The notes beneath the pieces were generated by a model, which was not told the origin of the DNA, did no database searches, and saw nothing but the letters and a program-made list of their open reading frames with translations. The position numbers and the translations under genes were made by a program. A DNA stretch of 37,995 nt from Candidatus Curtissbacteria bacterium (GTDB taxonomy: Bacteria > Patescibacteriota > Microgenomatia > Curtissbacterales > GWA2-41-24): assembly GCA_016183325.1 (NCBI GenBank), contig JACPEV010000018.1, forward strand, positions 1-37,995. The letters run 5' to 3'. Shown in pieces: positions 10,610-19,102 of this stretch. Within the stretch, counting starts at the first letter, position 1, and each line of letters starts with the position of its first letter.

Positions 10610-11487
10610 CTCCTAACAGTCGCTTGGTCTCCGTCGTTATTGCAGTCTATAATGAAGAAAAAGTTATTGAGGACTGTCTCAAGTCACTCCAAAACCAATC
10701 TTATCGGTTTTTGGAGATTATAGTTGTTGATGACGGATCAACTGATAATACCCAAGAAATAATTGGAAAGCGAGGTTTTGCTTCGCAAAATTGGAAATTT
10801 GAAATTGGAAATTTGAAATTACTCTATCAGAAGCATCATGGTCCTGGCCCTGCCAGGAACTTAGGTGCCAAGAAGGCGGCAGGAGAGATTCTAGTCTTTG
10901 TCGATGCGGATATGACTTTCGATAAAAATTTCATTAAAGATCTAACAGCGCCCATATTAAAAGGAGAAACTATTGGAACTTTTTCTAAGAATGAGATCGT
11001 CAAAAATAATGACAATATCTGGTCAATTTGTTGGAATATTAACAGAAATTTACCACCAGACCGAATGATTCCAGAAAATTATCCAAAGAAAGCACCTGTT
11101 TTCCGTGCAATTACCAAAAAAAAATTTAACGAGGCCGGTGGATTTGACCAAACAGGAGAGTATACAGACGATTGGAGTCTATCAAGAAAATTGGGGATCG
11201 AATCAGATGTGGTCAATGGCGCCATCTATTACCATTCGAATCCCGCAAGTCTTTTCGAAGTCTGGAAGCAAGCTCGATGGATAGGTAAAAATAAATTTAT
11301 CTCAGGAAATTTGATAAGAAGATTCAAGTCATTAATTTTATACAGTCTGCCAATATCACTTACCAGCGGTCTTTTTAAGTCAATCACTAAAGGCCAATTA
11401 TCATTTATTCTGTTTAAACTGTTGTATGACTTAGCGATCACAACATCAGTAATTAAATCATTTTTAAAAGAACAGAAATCTAAATAG
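10606..11487 (+). CDS. GT2 glycosyltransferase
   Basis: SVVIAVYNEEKVIEDCLKSLQNQSY, VVDDGSTDNT, FVDADMTFD, EYTDDWSLSRKLG. Confidence 0.9.
   Translation: MTPNSRLVSVVIAVYNEEKVIEDCLKSLQNQSYRFLEIIVVDDGSTDNTQEIIGKRGFASQNWKFEIGNLKLLYQKHHGPGPARNLGAKKAAGEILVFVDADMTFDKNFIKDLTAPILKGETIGTFSKNEIVKNNDNIWSICWNINRNLPPDRMIPENYPKKAPVFRAITKKKFNEAGGFDQTGEYTDDWSLSRKLGIESDVVNGAIYYHSNPASLFEVWKQARWIGKNKFISGNLIRRFKSLILYSLPISLTSGLFKSITKGQLSFILFKLLYDLAITTSVIKSFLKEQKSK
10788..10820. repeat. 14-bp tandem repeat AAATTGGAAATTTG x2.4 inside a GT2 gene
   Basis: Two exact copies (10788-10801, 10802-10815) plus AAATT. Confidence 0.85.
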
Positions 11488-12088
11488 GTTTTAAGTGAGA
11501 AATATCATTAATTAACTCTTCTTCAACTCTGCCATCAACCATTTTTAAAGTTGTCAGAGAAGTATTATGGAATTTAAGATCAAGACTTTTCTCTCTGTTA
11601 ACGTTCTTCAGTATATGAAACAAAGCTCTGATAGTTCCTCCATGTGTAATGACCAGCACGGTTTGTCCCTCATTTTTTCCTATCAGTCTTTTAAAAAATT
11701 TAAGTAGCTTTTTTTCAAACTCTCGCCAAGATTCTCCACCTATTGGCTTGTAATCAAATCTTCTTTTTACATCCATCTGATCTAACTTTTTAAACACGCT
11801 TTCTTTGTCCTTTCCTTCGTAAATTCCCCAAGATCTCTCATTCAAATATTTACTGTAAATAATCTTTTTATCTAGGGTTTTTGCTATAATTTGTGCGGTT
11901 TGTGCGGCTCTTTTTAGTCTTGAGCTATAAACAACGTCAACTGCTAAGTCCTGGAGCTTTTTTGCCAGTGCCTCTGCTTGTTTCTTACCTTTTTTGGTCA
12001 AAACGGGTTTATCTGTCAAACCAGCTAATCTTCCGTCTCTATTCCAGTCAGTTTCACCATGCCTGGCCAGAATTAAAGTTATCATCAC
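11480..12088 (-). CDS. Histidine phosphatase superfamily (phosphoglycerate mutase-like)
   Basis: LILARHGETDWNRDGRLAG, VVYSSRLKRAAQTA, VLVITHGGTIRAL. Convergent with, and overlapping by 8 nt, the upstream GT2. Confidence 0.92.
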   Translation of the reverse strand: MMITLILARHGETDWNRDGRLAGLTDKPVLTKKGKKQAEALAKKLQDLAVDVVYSSRLKRAAQTAQIIAKTLDKKIIYSKYLNERSWGIYEGKDKESVFKKLDQMDVKRRFDYKPIGGESWREFEKKLLKFFKRLIGKNEGQTVLVITHGGTIRALFHILKNVNREKSLDLKFHNTSLTTLKMVDGRVEEELINDISHLKPI

Positions 12089-12153
12089 GAGCCTTATATT
12101 CTATCTAAGTCTATAAGTAATCTTGGATCAAATGTTACAATACCAAACACTAG

Positions 12154-13587
12154 ATGATTTGGCTAATTCTTCTTACTGCTTTTATCCTCAGACTCGTTTC
12201 GATTAATCAAAGTCTTTGGCTTGACGAAGCTATTAATATCAATAATGCTGCCAGTCTTGATCTTAAATCTCTAGTCCTCAATTATTCTCTTGGTGATTTT
12301 CATCCGCCTCTTTTTCATATCCTTTTACGGGGCTGGATACTTTTATTTGGGACTTCGGAAATTGCAACGCGCATCCCTTCAGTAATTTTGGGAGTTTTCA
12401 CAGTTTATCTCACTTATCTTATTGGCCAAAAGCTCTTTGAGCGAAAAACCGCCCTAATTGCCGCTACTTTGATGGCGACCGCGCCCCTTGCCATTTACTA
12501 TTCTCAAGAGGCGAGAATGTACATGTTGGCCGCGGCCCTCGCCTCTCTTTCAACATACTTCTTTATTTCCCTTATCAAAAAAGAAAACCTCATGCTTTGG
12601 TTTGGTTTCATCATCTCAACAGCCTTACTACTTTATACGGATTATCTTCCTTATTTAATGATCCCTGTTTTTATAGGTTATTTATTTGTCAATCGCCAAA
12701 GAATCAAAAAGTCAACCCTCAGATCTTTTATTCCAGCCTTTCTTCTAATATTGATTCTTATTGCTCCCTGGCTAATTATATTGCCAAAACAACTACAAGT
12801 CGGACTTTCCGCCGCCGCCGCCTCCCCAGCCTGGGCTCAAGTAGTCGGCAGCCCCAATTTGAAAAGTCTGGCCGTTACCTTTGTGAAATTCACAATCGGG
12901 CGTATTTCGACTGATAATGATTTAATTTACGCGCTATTATTTGCTCCAGTTGCAGCTTTCATCATCTTTTTATTTTTGTTATCTCTTTTCCGTACGTCTC
13001 ACTTAAGATCAATTCTCTGGTATTGGTTGTTCGGGCCAATCTTTCTAGCATTTATCATCGCGCAGTTTGTCCCAATTTTTGCCTATTTTCGTTTTATTTT
13101 CGTTTTGCCTGCGTTCTATTTAATTGCTGCATCTGCCATCAATACTATCAACTGGGTTCCCTCAACCAGACTTTTCTTAATTATTTTTCTTGTAATCAAC
13201 CTGATTGCCACCATCATTTACTTTATGAACCCGAAATTCCAAAGGGAAGATTGGCGGCAGGCCACAAACTTCGTCCATGCTAATGCCAGCCCCAAAACAA
13301 TTGTTCTCTTTGAATCCAATTTTCCTGCCGCTCCTTTTGATTATTACAATAAGAACAAAGTCCCCTCATTTGGTGCACTATCAGGGTTTAATGCCGAGTA
13401 CGAATTCGTCAAACAAAATCTTAAAAAACTGACTGAAGATAAAGACAAAATATTTTTATTCCAATACCTTTCACAAATTACCGATCCCCAAGGATTAGTT
13501 TCTCAAGAATTATTTAATCTCGGTTTCACAAGTAGCAGAATCCGTGATTTTAATAACGTTGGTTTTGTTTATGAATTTATAAGATGA
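12154..13587 (+). CDS. GT39-like membrane glycosyltransferase
   Basis: RLVSINQSLWLDEAININ..., GDFHPPLFHILLRGW..., GTSEIATRIPSVILG. Confidence 0.88.
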   Translation: MIWLILLTAFILRLVSINQSLWLDEAININNAASLDLKSLVLNYSLGDFHPPLFHILLRGWILLFGTSEIATRIPSVILGVFTVYLTYLIGQKLFERKTALIAATLMATAPLAIYYSQEARMYMLAAALASLSTYFFISLIKKENLMLWFGFIISTALLLYTDYLPYLMIPVFIGYLFVNRQRIKKSTLRSFIPAFLLILILIAPWLIILPKQLQVGLSAAAASPAWAQVVGSPNLKSLAVTFVKFTIGRISTDNDLIYALLFAPVAAFIIFLFLLSLFRTSHLRSILWYWLFGPIFLAFIIAQFVPIFAYFRFIFVLPAFYLIAASAINTINWVPSTRLFLIIFLVINLIATIIYFMNPKFQREDWRQATNFVHANASPKTIVLFESNFPAAPFDYYNKNKVPSFGALSGFNAEYEFVKQNLKKLTEDKDKIFLFQYLSQITDPQGLVSQELFNLGFTSSRIRDFNNVGFVYEFIR

Positions 13588-14369
13588 GTAAATCAATTAC
13601 CAAAATCACCACAAAATCCAAAGATTTTTTTGTCAATTTTGTTATAAAATCCTTCGCCAAATATTTTTGGCGACAACATCCGGAAACGGCATTGCGTTAT
13701 TTGCCGGTCGTGCGAGAATTAAAAAAAGCCCATCTAGAAGACTCAAAAATTTTAGAAGTCGGTTCTGGTTCTTTGGGTATAACCCCTTATCTAAAAAGAA
13801 AAATTGATGGTCTGGATATTGATTTTTCAGGTCCGCCCTCACCACTTATTAATAAAATTAAAGGAGAAGCCGATAACTTGCCTTTCAGAAAAAATTCTTA
13901 TGAAGTTGTTGTTTCTGTGGATGTCATAGAACACTTGGAAAAAAATCGTCGAGAAAAAGCCATTTTTGAAACGTTAAGAGTCGTGAAAAAATTAGCGTTG
14001 ATTGTTCTGCCAGTGGGAGAAAATTCAGAAAAACAGGATCGCAAGCTCCATTTCTACTGGCAAAAAATTTTTAAAGAAAAAAATCAATATCTTTTGGAGC
14101 ATGTCGAAAATGGTTTACCGAAAATTAATGAAATTTTGGTCCTAATAGATAAATCTCTAAGAAAGTTGGGCAAGATTGGTAAAGTTTCTTCATCACCAAT
14201 TTTAAACCTTCAAGTTAGAAATATTTTAATGAGAACTTGGATTACTAAAAATAAATTTATCTATTATCTTTATTTAAAAGGTTATCTTCTTTTAATCCCT
14301 TTTCTCAAGTTTGCCAACTTCGGTAACTGCTACCGTCGAATATTTATAATAGAACTTGCTAATCGGTGA
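13584..14369 (+). CDS. SAM-dependent class I methyltransferase
   Basis: 'DSKILEVGSGSLGITPYL', 'ADNLPFRKNSYEVVVSVDVIEHL'. Confidence 0.85.
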   Translation: MSKSITKITTKSKDFFVNFVIKSFAKYFWRQHPETALRYLPVVRELKKAHLEDSKILEVGSGSLGITPYLKRKIDGLDIDFSGPPSPLINKIKGEADNLPFRKNSYEVVVSVDVIEHLEKNRREKAIFETLRVVKKLALIVLPVGENSEKQDRKLHFYWQKIFKEKNQYLLEHVENGLPKINEILVLIDKSLRKLGKIGKVSSSPILNLQVRNILMRTWITKNKFIYYLYLKGYLLLIPFLKFANFGNCYRRIFIIELANR

Positions 14370-14403
14370 AAATCAGTCAAAAATCTGCGATAATCAGCGC
14401 TGT

Positions 14404-15537
14404 ATGAGAATAGGTATCGATATATCTCAGGTAGTCCACGGTACGGGCGTCTCAGGCTATACTTCGCAATTAGTCGAAAATTTGGCAAAAATCGACAAAA
14501 AGAATCAGTATATTCTTTTCGGTGCTTCGGCAAGAGCCATAGGCAAATTTAATGATTTAAAAGAAAAACTCAAAGATCACCCAAACTTCCGATTTAAAAT
14601 TGTCCCTATCCCGCCCACAATTTTAGAAATCCTCTGGAATCGTTTGCACATCTTGCCCGTAGAAAAGTTCATCGGCCAAGTCGATATTTTTCATTCTTCA
14701 GATTGGACCCAACCGAAAATACAATCGCAAGTAACCAAGAAAGTAACCACAGTCCACGATCTAGTAGTTTATCTTTTCCCCTCAAGTGTTCATCCCAAAA
14801 TTATTGCTGTCCAAAAACGCCGACTCAATCTTGTTAAAAAAGAAGTCGATATCATCTTGGCTGATTCCCAAACCACTAAAGTTGATCTGGTAAAATTTCT
14901 GCAAGTTAAAGAGGAAAAAATTAAAGTGGTTTATCTTGCTGCTTCTGGCGAGTTCAAACCCCAGGACGAAGATCAAATAAGTCAAATTTTACAAAAATAC
15001 AAAATCAAAAAACCTTATCTTTTGTCTGTTGGGACTCACGAACCTAGAAAAAACATCCAAAAGCTTCTTGATGTCTTTGAGCTGATTGTGCAAAAAAACC
15101 CAGGTTTTAGTCTAGTCTTAGTCGGTAAGTACGGTTGGGGTCCTAACTTGGAAGGTTACCATACGGGCGAAAACGTCATTTGGACAAGCTTCGTTCCCAA
15201 AGAAGATTTAATTAGTCTTTACAGCGGCTGTCGAGTTTTTGTCTATCCATCCCTCTATGAAGGATTTGGTTTGCCTGTTCTTGAAGCCATGGCCTGCGGT
15301 GCTCCTGTTGTGACTTCCAATAATTCATCAATGGCTGAAATCGCCAGAGATGCCGCCATTTTAGTTGATCCAAGGAATGAAACCCAGCTTCAGCGTGCAA
15401 TCGAAATGGTTTTATCTTTAAATTTAGAAAATTACCAGAAAATGGTAAGAGCAAGTCTGGATCGAGCAAGACGATATTCATGGATCAAAACCGCTCGTGA
15501 AACTCTCAAAGTCTACGAGGAGGTGGCAAAAAGGTAG
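14404..15537 (+). CDS. GT4 glycosyltransferase (mannosyltransferase-like)
   Basis: MRIGIDISQVVHGTGVSGYTSQLVENL, SVGTHEPRKNIQKLLDVFELI, VYPSLYEGFGLPVLEAMACGAPVV. ATG at 14404 fits better than the listed 14356. Confidence 0.9.
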   Translation: MRIGIDISQVVHGTGVSGYTSQLVENLAKIDKKNQYILFGASARAIGKFNDLKEKLKDHPNFRFKIVPIPPTILEILWNRLHILPVEKFIGQVDIFHSSDWTQPKIQSQVTKKVTTVHDLVVYLFPSSVHPKIIAVQKRRLNLVKKEVDIILADSQTTKVDLVKFLQVKEEKIKVVYLAASGEFKPQDEDQISQILQKYKIKKPYLLSVGTHEPRKNIQKLLDVFELIVQKNPGFSLVLVGKYGWGPNLEGYHTGENVIWTSFVPKEDLISLYSGCRVFVYPSLYEGFGLPVLEAMACGAPVVTSNNSSMAEIARDAAILVDPRNETQLQRAIEMVLSLNLENYQKMVRASLDRARRYSWIKTARETLKVYEEVAKR

Positions 15538-15560
15538 ATGGTTAATAGTTCATGGAAATT

Positions 15561-15596
15561 AAACTATGAACTATAAACTATGAACTATAAACTATG
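15561..15596. repeat. 14-bp tandem repeat AAACTATGAACTAT x2.6, ending in the start codon of the next gene
   Basis: 15561-15574, 15575-15588, partial 15589-15596 (AAACTATG); the final ATG is the start at 15594. Confidence 0.9.
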
Positions 15597-16940
15597 TTAA
15601 TCGGAATTGATGGAAATGAAGCCAATGTCAAACAAAGAGTTGGGTCTGGTCAATACGCTTTCGAGCTTCTGAGACAATTCCACCTGATGTCAATGCGAGC
15701 GAAACGAAGCAATCTCCATCTTCGTCATTCTGGGGAGCGAAGCGACTCCAGAATCGATTCTGGACAAGCCAGAATGACAAAAATGGAAAATGTCATTCTG
15801 GGGAGCGAAGCGACTCCAGAATCAAAAAAAGTGCCAGATCGTACTTTTCTTATTTACCTAAAAGAACCTCCTCTACCGGATCTTCCGCAAGAAACCGAAA
15901 ATTTTAAATATAAGGTTTTCGGTCCGAAAAAGTTTTGGACTCAGTTTGCCCTTCCAATCAGACTGTCAGTAGGGGAGAGACCTCAAGTTTTCTTTTCGAT
16001 GGCTCACTATGGACCAAGATTTTCAAAAGTGCCATATGTCGTGACAATTCATGATCTATCATATCTTCATTACCCCGAATTTTTTAAAAAAAACGATCTA
16101 TACCAACTAACGTCATGGTCAAAATATTCAATCGAAAATTCCGTGCACATTATTGCGGTTTCTGAAACCACCAAAAAAGACATCGTCAAAAATTACGGTG
16201 TTGCCCCTTCTAAAATTTCAGTGACCTACGAGGGGTATGATTCCAAACGCTTCAAACCCCAGTCGCAATCCGCGATTGATAAGGTCAAAAAGCGATACGG
16301 AATTAGCGGTTCCTACATTATTTTTGTTGGCACTTTGCAACCCCGCAAAAACCTCGAACGCTTAATCGAAGCCTTCTCTCTTCTTCCCGCCTCCGAGGTG
16401 GGCTTTGACTCCTCGGAGGTGTCTAATTTGAAATTAGTTATTGTCGGCAAAAAAGGTTGGCTCTACGATTCCATCTTCGAAAAGGTCAAGCAGTTAAAAC
16501 TGGACGACAAAGTCATCTTCACCGATTACGTCCCTGATGACGATCTACCAGCCCTGATCGCTGGCGCCAAGGTCTATGTCCTTCCGTCGCTTTGGGAGGG
16601 CTTCGGCATTCCCGTCATCGAAGCCCAGGCTTGCGGAGTCCCAACTGTTGTCTCCAACACCTCAAGCCTCCCAGAAATAATTGGAGCCGTTTCCTTCACC
16701 CCCGAGGTGAAGTCAAGACGACACTTAGAGAACACCTCGGGGGTGGGCCAAATTGCCAGCGCCATGCTTGTCGATCCGCAAAATGTTGACTCAATCGTAG
16801 CCAGCATCAAAAAAGTCTTGATTGATGAAAAAACGAGGTCCGATCTTATCAAAAAAGGCTTTGCCAACATCAAACGCTTCTCCTGGCAAAAATGTGCAGA
16901 GCAAACTTTAGAAGTTTTAGAAAAAGTAGCCTCAAAATAG
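15594..16940 (+). CDS. GT4 glycosyltransferase carrying several repeat-derived in-frame insertions
   Basis: MLIGIDGNEANVKQRVGSGQYAFELL, FVGTLQPRKNLERLIEAF, VLPSLWEGFGIPVIEAQACGVPTV. Palindromic DNA at 15689-15823, 16390-16419 and 16697-16745 lies inside the ORF. Confidence 0.9.
   Translation: MLIGIDGNEANVKQRVGSGQYAFELLRQFHLMSMRAKRSNLHLRHSGERSDSRIDSGQARMTKMENVILGSEATPESKKVPDRTFLIYLKEPPLPDLPQETENFKYKVFGPKKFWTQFALPIRLSVGERPQVFFSMAHYGPRFSKVPYVVTIHDLSYLHYPEFFKKNDLYQLTSWSKYSIENSVHIIAVSETTKKDIVKNYGVAPSKISVTYEGYDSKRFKPQSQSAIDKVKKRYGISGSYIIFVGTLQPRKNLERLIEAFSLLPASEVGFDSSEVSNLKLVIVGKKGWLYDSIFEKVKQLKLDDKVIFTDYVPDDDLPALIAGAKVYVLPSLWEGFGIPVIEAQACGVPTVVSNTSSLPEIIGAVSFTPEVKSRRHLENTSGVGQIASAMLVDPQNVDSIVASIKKVLIDEKTRSDLIKKGFANIKRFSWQKCAEQTLEVLEKVASK
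15689..15823. repeat. Cluster of palindromic elements inside a GT4 ORF
   Basis: GTCATTCTGGGGAGCGAAGCGACTCCAGAATC twice identically (15724-15755, 15792-15823), an inverted relative GATTCTGGacaagCCAGAATGAC (15756-15778), and a CAATGCGAGCGAAACGAAGCAATCT element (15691-15715). Confidence 0.9.
16390..16419. repeat. Inverted repeat CCTCCGAGG...CCTCGGAGG inside the GT4 ORF
   Basis: 9-bp perfect arms. Confidence 0.8.
16697..16745. repeat. Inverted repeat CACCCCCGAGGTG...CACCTCGGGGGTG inside the GT4 ORF
   Basis: 13-bp perfect arms, 23-nt loop. Confidence 0.9.
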
Positions 16941-16987
16941 AACCCATAGTTTGAAAATTTTGTTCAAATTTGATATCATTCTTACTC

Positions 16988-17281
16988 ATGAAAGAGCAAT
17001 CAGAACAAACTGATTATGAGCAAATAGCATTCGAAAATTGGGTCAGAACTGTACCTTGGAATCACGCCCTTGAAATTTCCGCCAAAATTGCAAGAAAAGT
17101 ACCTCAAAAAAGACGTAATAAAATAGCTAAAGGGTTTATACAGGATTTACGAGAATTTGGTGAGGAAGAATTATTGAATATAGTCGATAATTACGAAATT
17201 TGGATGCAAAATGATAAAAACCTTGACAAATTACTTGACCGCCTTAAAGAGATACTTCCAAAGCAAAGAATTGCAGCTTAA
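16988..17281 (+). CDS. Small conserved-looking protein of unknown function (97 aa)
   Basis: Complete ORF, ATG at 16988 preceded by TTGAAA-17-TATCAT. Helix-rich composition. Confidence 0.55.
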   Translation: MKEQSEQTDYEQIAFENWVRTVPWNHALEISAKIARKVPQKRRNKIAKGFIQDLREFGEEELLNIVDNYEIWMQNDKNLDKLLDRLKEILPKQRIAA

Positions 17282-17298
17282 TAGTTTATACTAAATAT

Positions 17299-17895
17299 AT
17301 GAAGGATCGCATGGGAAGAGAGCTCACAACCGCGGAAACTATACATAAGGCCACGAAAAGAGGAGTAAATATCCTTGCTGATTTATGGCTATTTTGTCTT
17401 TATGAAATTGGCATCAACGTGCCGTTTCATTCAATCCGCAAATTTTTCTATCGAGCCTCTGGAATGAAAATCGGCAAGGGGTCGACCGTGCACATGTGGG
17501 CCGGATTTTTCAATCCCGGAGGAATTACAATAGGCGAGGATACAGTTATCGGCGATCATGCCTTCTTGGATGGCCGCGCTCCTTTGAAAATCGGCAATCA
17601 TGTCGATATTGCTTCCCATGTCCTAATCTACAACTCCGAACACGATATAAATTCCGAAGGTTTCGATCCGATTGAGGACTCAGTAGAAATAGGGGACTAC
17701 GTCTTCATCGGTCCAAGAGCTATTATTCTTCCCGGCGTCAAAATCGGCAAAGGCGCTGTTGTCGCCGCCGGAGCAGTTGTTACATCCGACGTCAAAGAAT
17801 TTGAAATTGTCGGAGGCGTTCCGGCCAAAGTCATTGGCGAGCGCAAAAACAAAAATCCTCACTACAAACTCGGCCGCGTCCGCCTATTCCAATGA
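17299..17895 (+). CDS. Left-handed beta-helix (hexapeptide) acyltransferase
   Basis: Hexapeptide repeats: 'IGKGSTVHMWAGFFNPGGITIGEDTVIGDHAFLDGRAPLKIGNHVDIAS', 'IGDYVFIGPRAIILPGVKIGKGAVVAAGAVVTSDV'. Confidence 0.92.
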   Translation: MKDRMGRELTTAETIHKATKRGVNILADLWLFCLYEIGINVPFHSIRKFFYRASGMKIGKGSTVHMWAGFFNPGGITIGEDTVIGDHAFLDGRAPLKIGNHVDIASHVLIYNSEHDINSEGFDPIEDSVEIGDYVFIGPRAIILPGVKIGKGAVVAAGAVVTSDVKEFEIVGGVPAKVIGERKNKNPHYKLGRVRLFQ

Positions 17896-18353
17896 CAAAT
17901 CTTAAAGAATTAATCGCTGAGTACTTAAGAGATGCCAAGCTGATGCAAGTTGCGACGTCACAAAATAACAAACCATGGATAGCAACCGTATGGTATGTAA
18001 ATGACGAAGATTGGAATCTTTATTTTATTTCCAGAAAAAACAGAAGGCATTCGCTTGAAATCAATAATAATCCCTATGTTGCCGGAGCAATAGTCTTGCC
18101 CCACACAAAAGGGAGCGGAGAAAAAGTCAGAGGGCTACAATTCGAAGGCAAAGCCGAGGAAGCCAAAGGGAAAGCACTTAAAAAAGCACGAAACTTATAT
18201 TTAATCAAATACTCTTCGGCAGAAGATATACCCTTAAAAAAATTAGAGGATCCAAAATTTATTGCTACTTTTTATGTGATCCATCCGAAAGCCTTTATCT
18301 TGTTTGACGAAGTAAACTTTCCTGATAATCCACGCCAGGAATTAAAATTATGA
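17892..18353 (+). CDS. Pyridoxamine 5'-phosphate oxidase-like flavin-binding fold protein
   Basis: 'LMQVATSQNNKPWIATVWYVNDEDWNLYFISRKNRRHSLEINNNPYVAGAI'. Confidence 0.8.
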   Translation: MTNLKELIAEYLRDAKLMQVATSQNNKPWIATVWYVNDEDWNLYFISRKNRRHSLEINNNPYVAGAIVLPHTKGSGEKVRGLQFEGKAEEAKGKALKKARNLYLIKYSSAEDIPLKKLEDPKFIATFYVIHPKAFILFDEVNFPDNPRQELKL

Positions 18354-19093
18354 AGAGTTTTCTTGAAGGGAAAATCGTTTTAATTACAGGTTCTTCACGA
18401 GGTATAGGATTATCGACCGCGAAATTAGCAACACAATATGGAGCCAAAGTAATCCTTCATGGTCGCACAAATTCTGCTTCTCTTAAAAAGCTGGTCAGAG
18501 ACTTAAAAGCAGACTGCATAATCTGCGATGTTTCTAATCAAAAAGATGTTCTGAGAGCGGTCAAGGAGATTGTCAATAAGATTGGTAAAATTGATGTACT
18601 TATCAATTGTGCTGGAATTGTTGCAGTAGAACCTTTTCTAAAATCAAGCGATGATCATTGGTTAGAATTATTCAAAGTTAATTTCCTGGGAACCGTCCAT
18701 TTTTGTCAAGCTGTCATCCCTTACATGCAAAAGGCCAAGTATGGCCGAATTGTAAATGTCAGCTCTGTTAGGGGTCACCCTGTAACAGTTAGTAATAGGG
18801 GAATGGCTTATTCTGTTTCTAAGGCTAGTGTAATTAATTTAACCGCCGCTTTAGCTAAAGAATATGCTCCAGAAATTGCAGTAAATGTTGTCTCTCCTGG
18901 TTTTGTTAACACAGATATGGCCAAAACTTGGAACGAGAAAGTCTGGCAACAAGCAAAAAGCGCTCTATTAGGAAGAATTGCTGAACCAACAGAAATTGCT
19001 GAGGTCATTCTGTTTCTTGCAAACGACAAGTCTAGCTTCATCACAGGTCAAACTATTGTTGTTGATGGAGGTTATACGCTTGCTGGCAAGTGA
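18350..19093 (+). CDS. Short-chain dehydrogenase/reductase (FabG-like)
   Basis: VLITGSSRGIG, NCAGIV, NVSSVRG, YSVSKAS, VVSPGFVNTDM, DGGYTLAG. Confidence 0.92.
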   Translation: MKSFLEGKIVLITGSSRGIGLSTAKLATQYGAKVILHGRTNSASLKKLVRDLKADCIICDVSNQKDVLRAVKEIVNKIGKIDVLINCAGIVAVEPFLKSSDDHWLELFKVNFLGTVHFCQAVIPYMQKAKYGRIVNVSSVRGHPVTVSNRGMAYSVSKASVINLTAALAKEYAPEIAVNVVSPGFVNTDMAKTWNEKVWQQAKSALLGRIAEPTEIAEVILFLANDKSSFITGQTIVVDGGYTLAGK

Positions 19094-19102
19094 GTTTCTT
19101 TA

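Noticed and set aside
15561-15596. CRISPR-like array
   Set aside because: Direct tandem units without spacers; no cas genes anywhere in the window.
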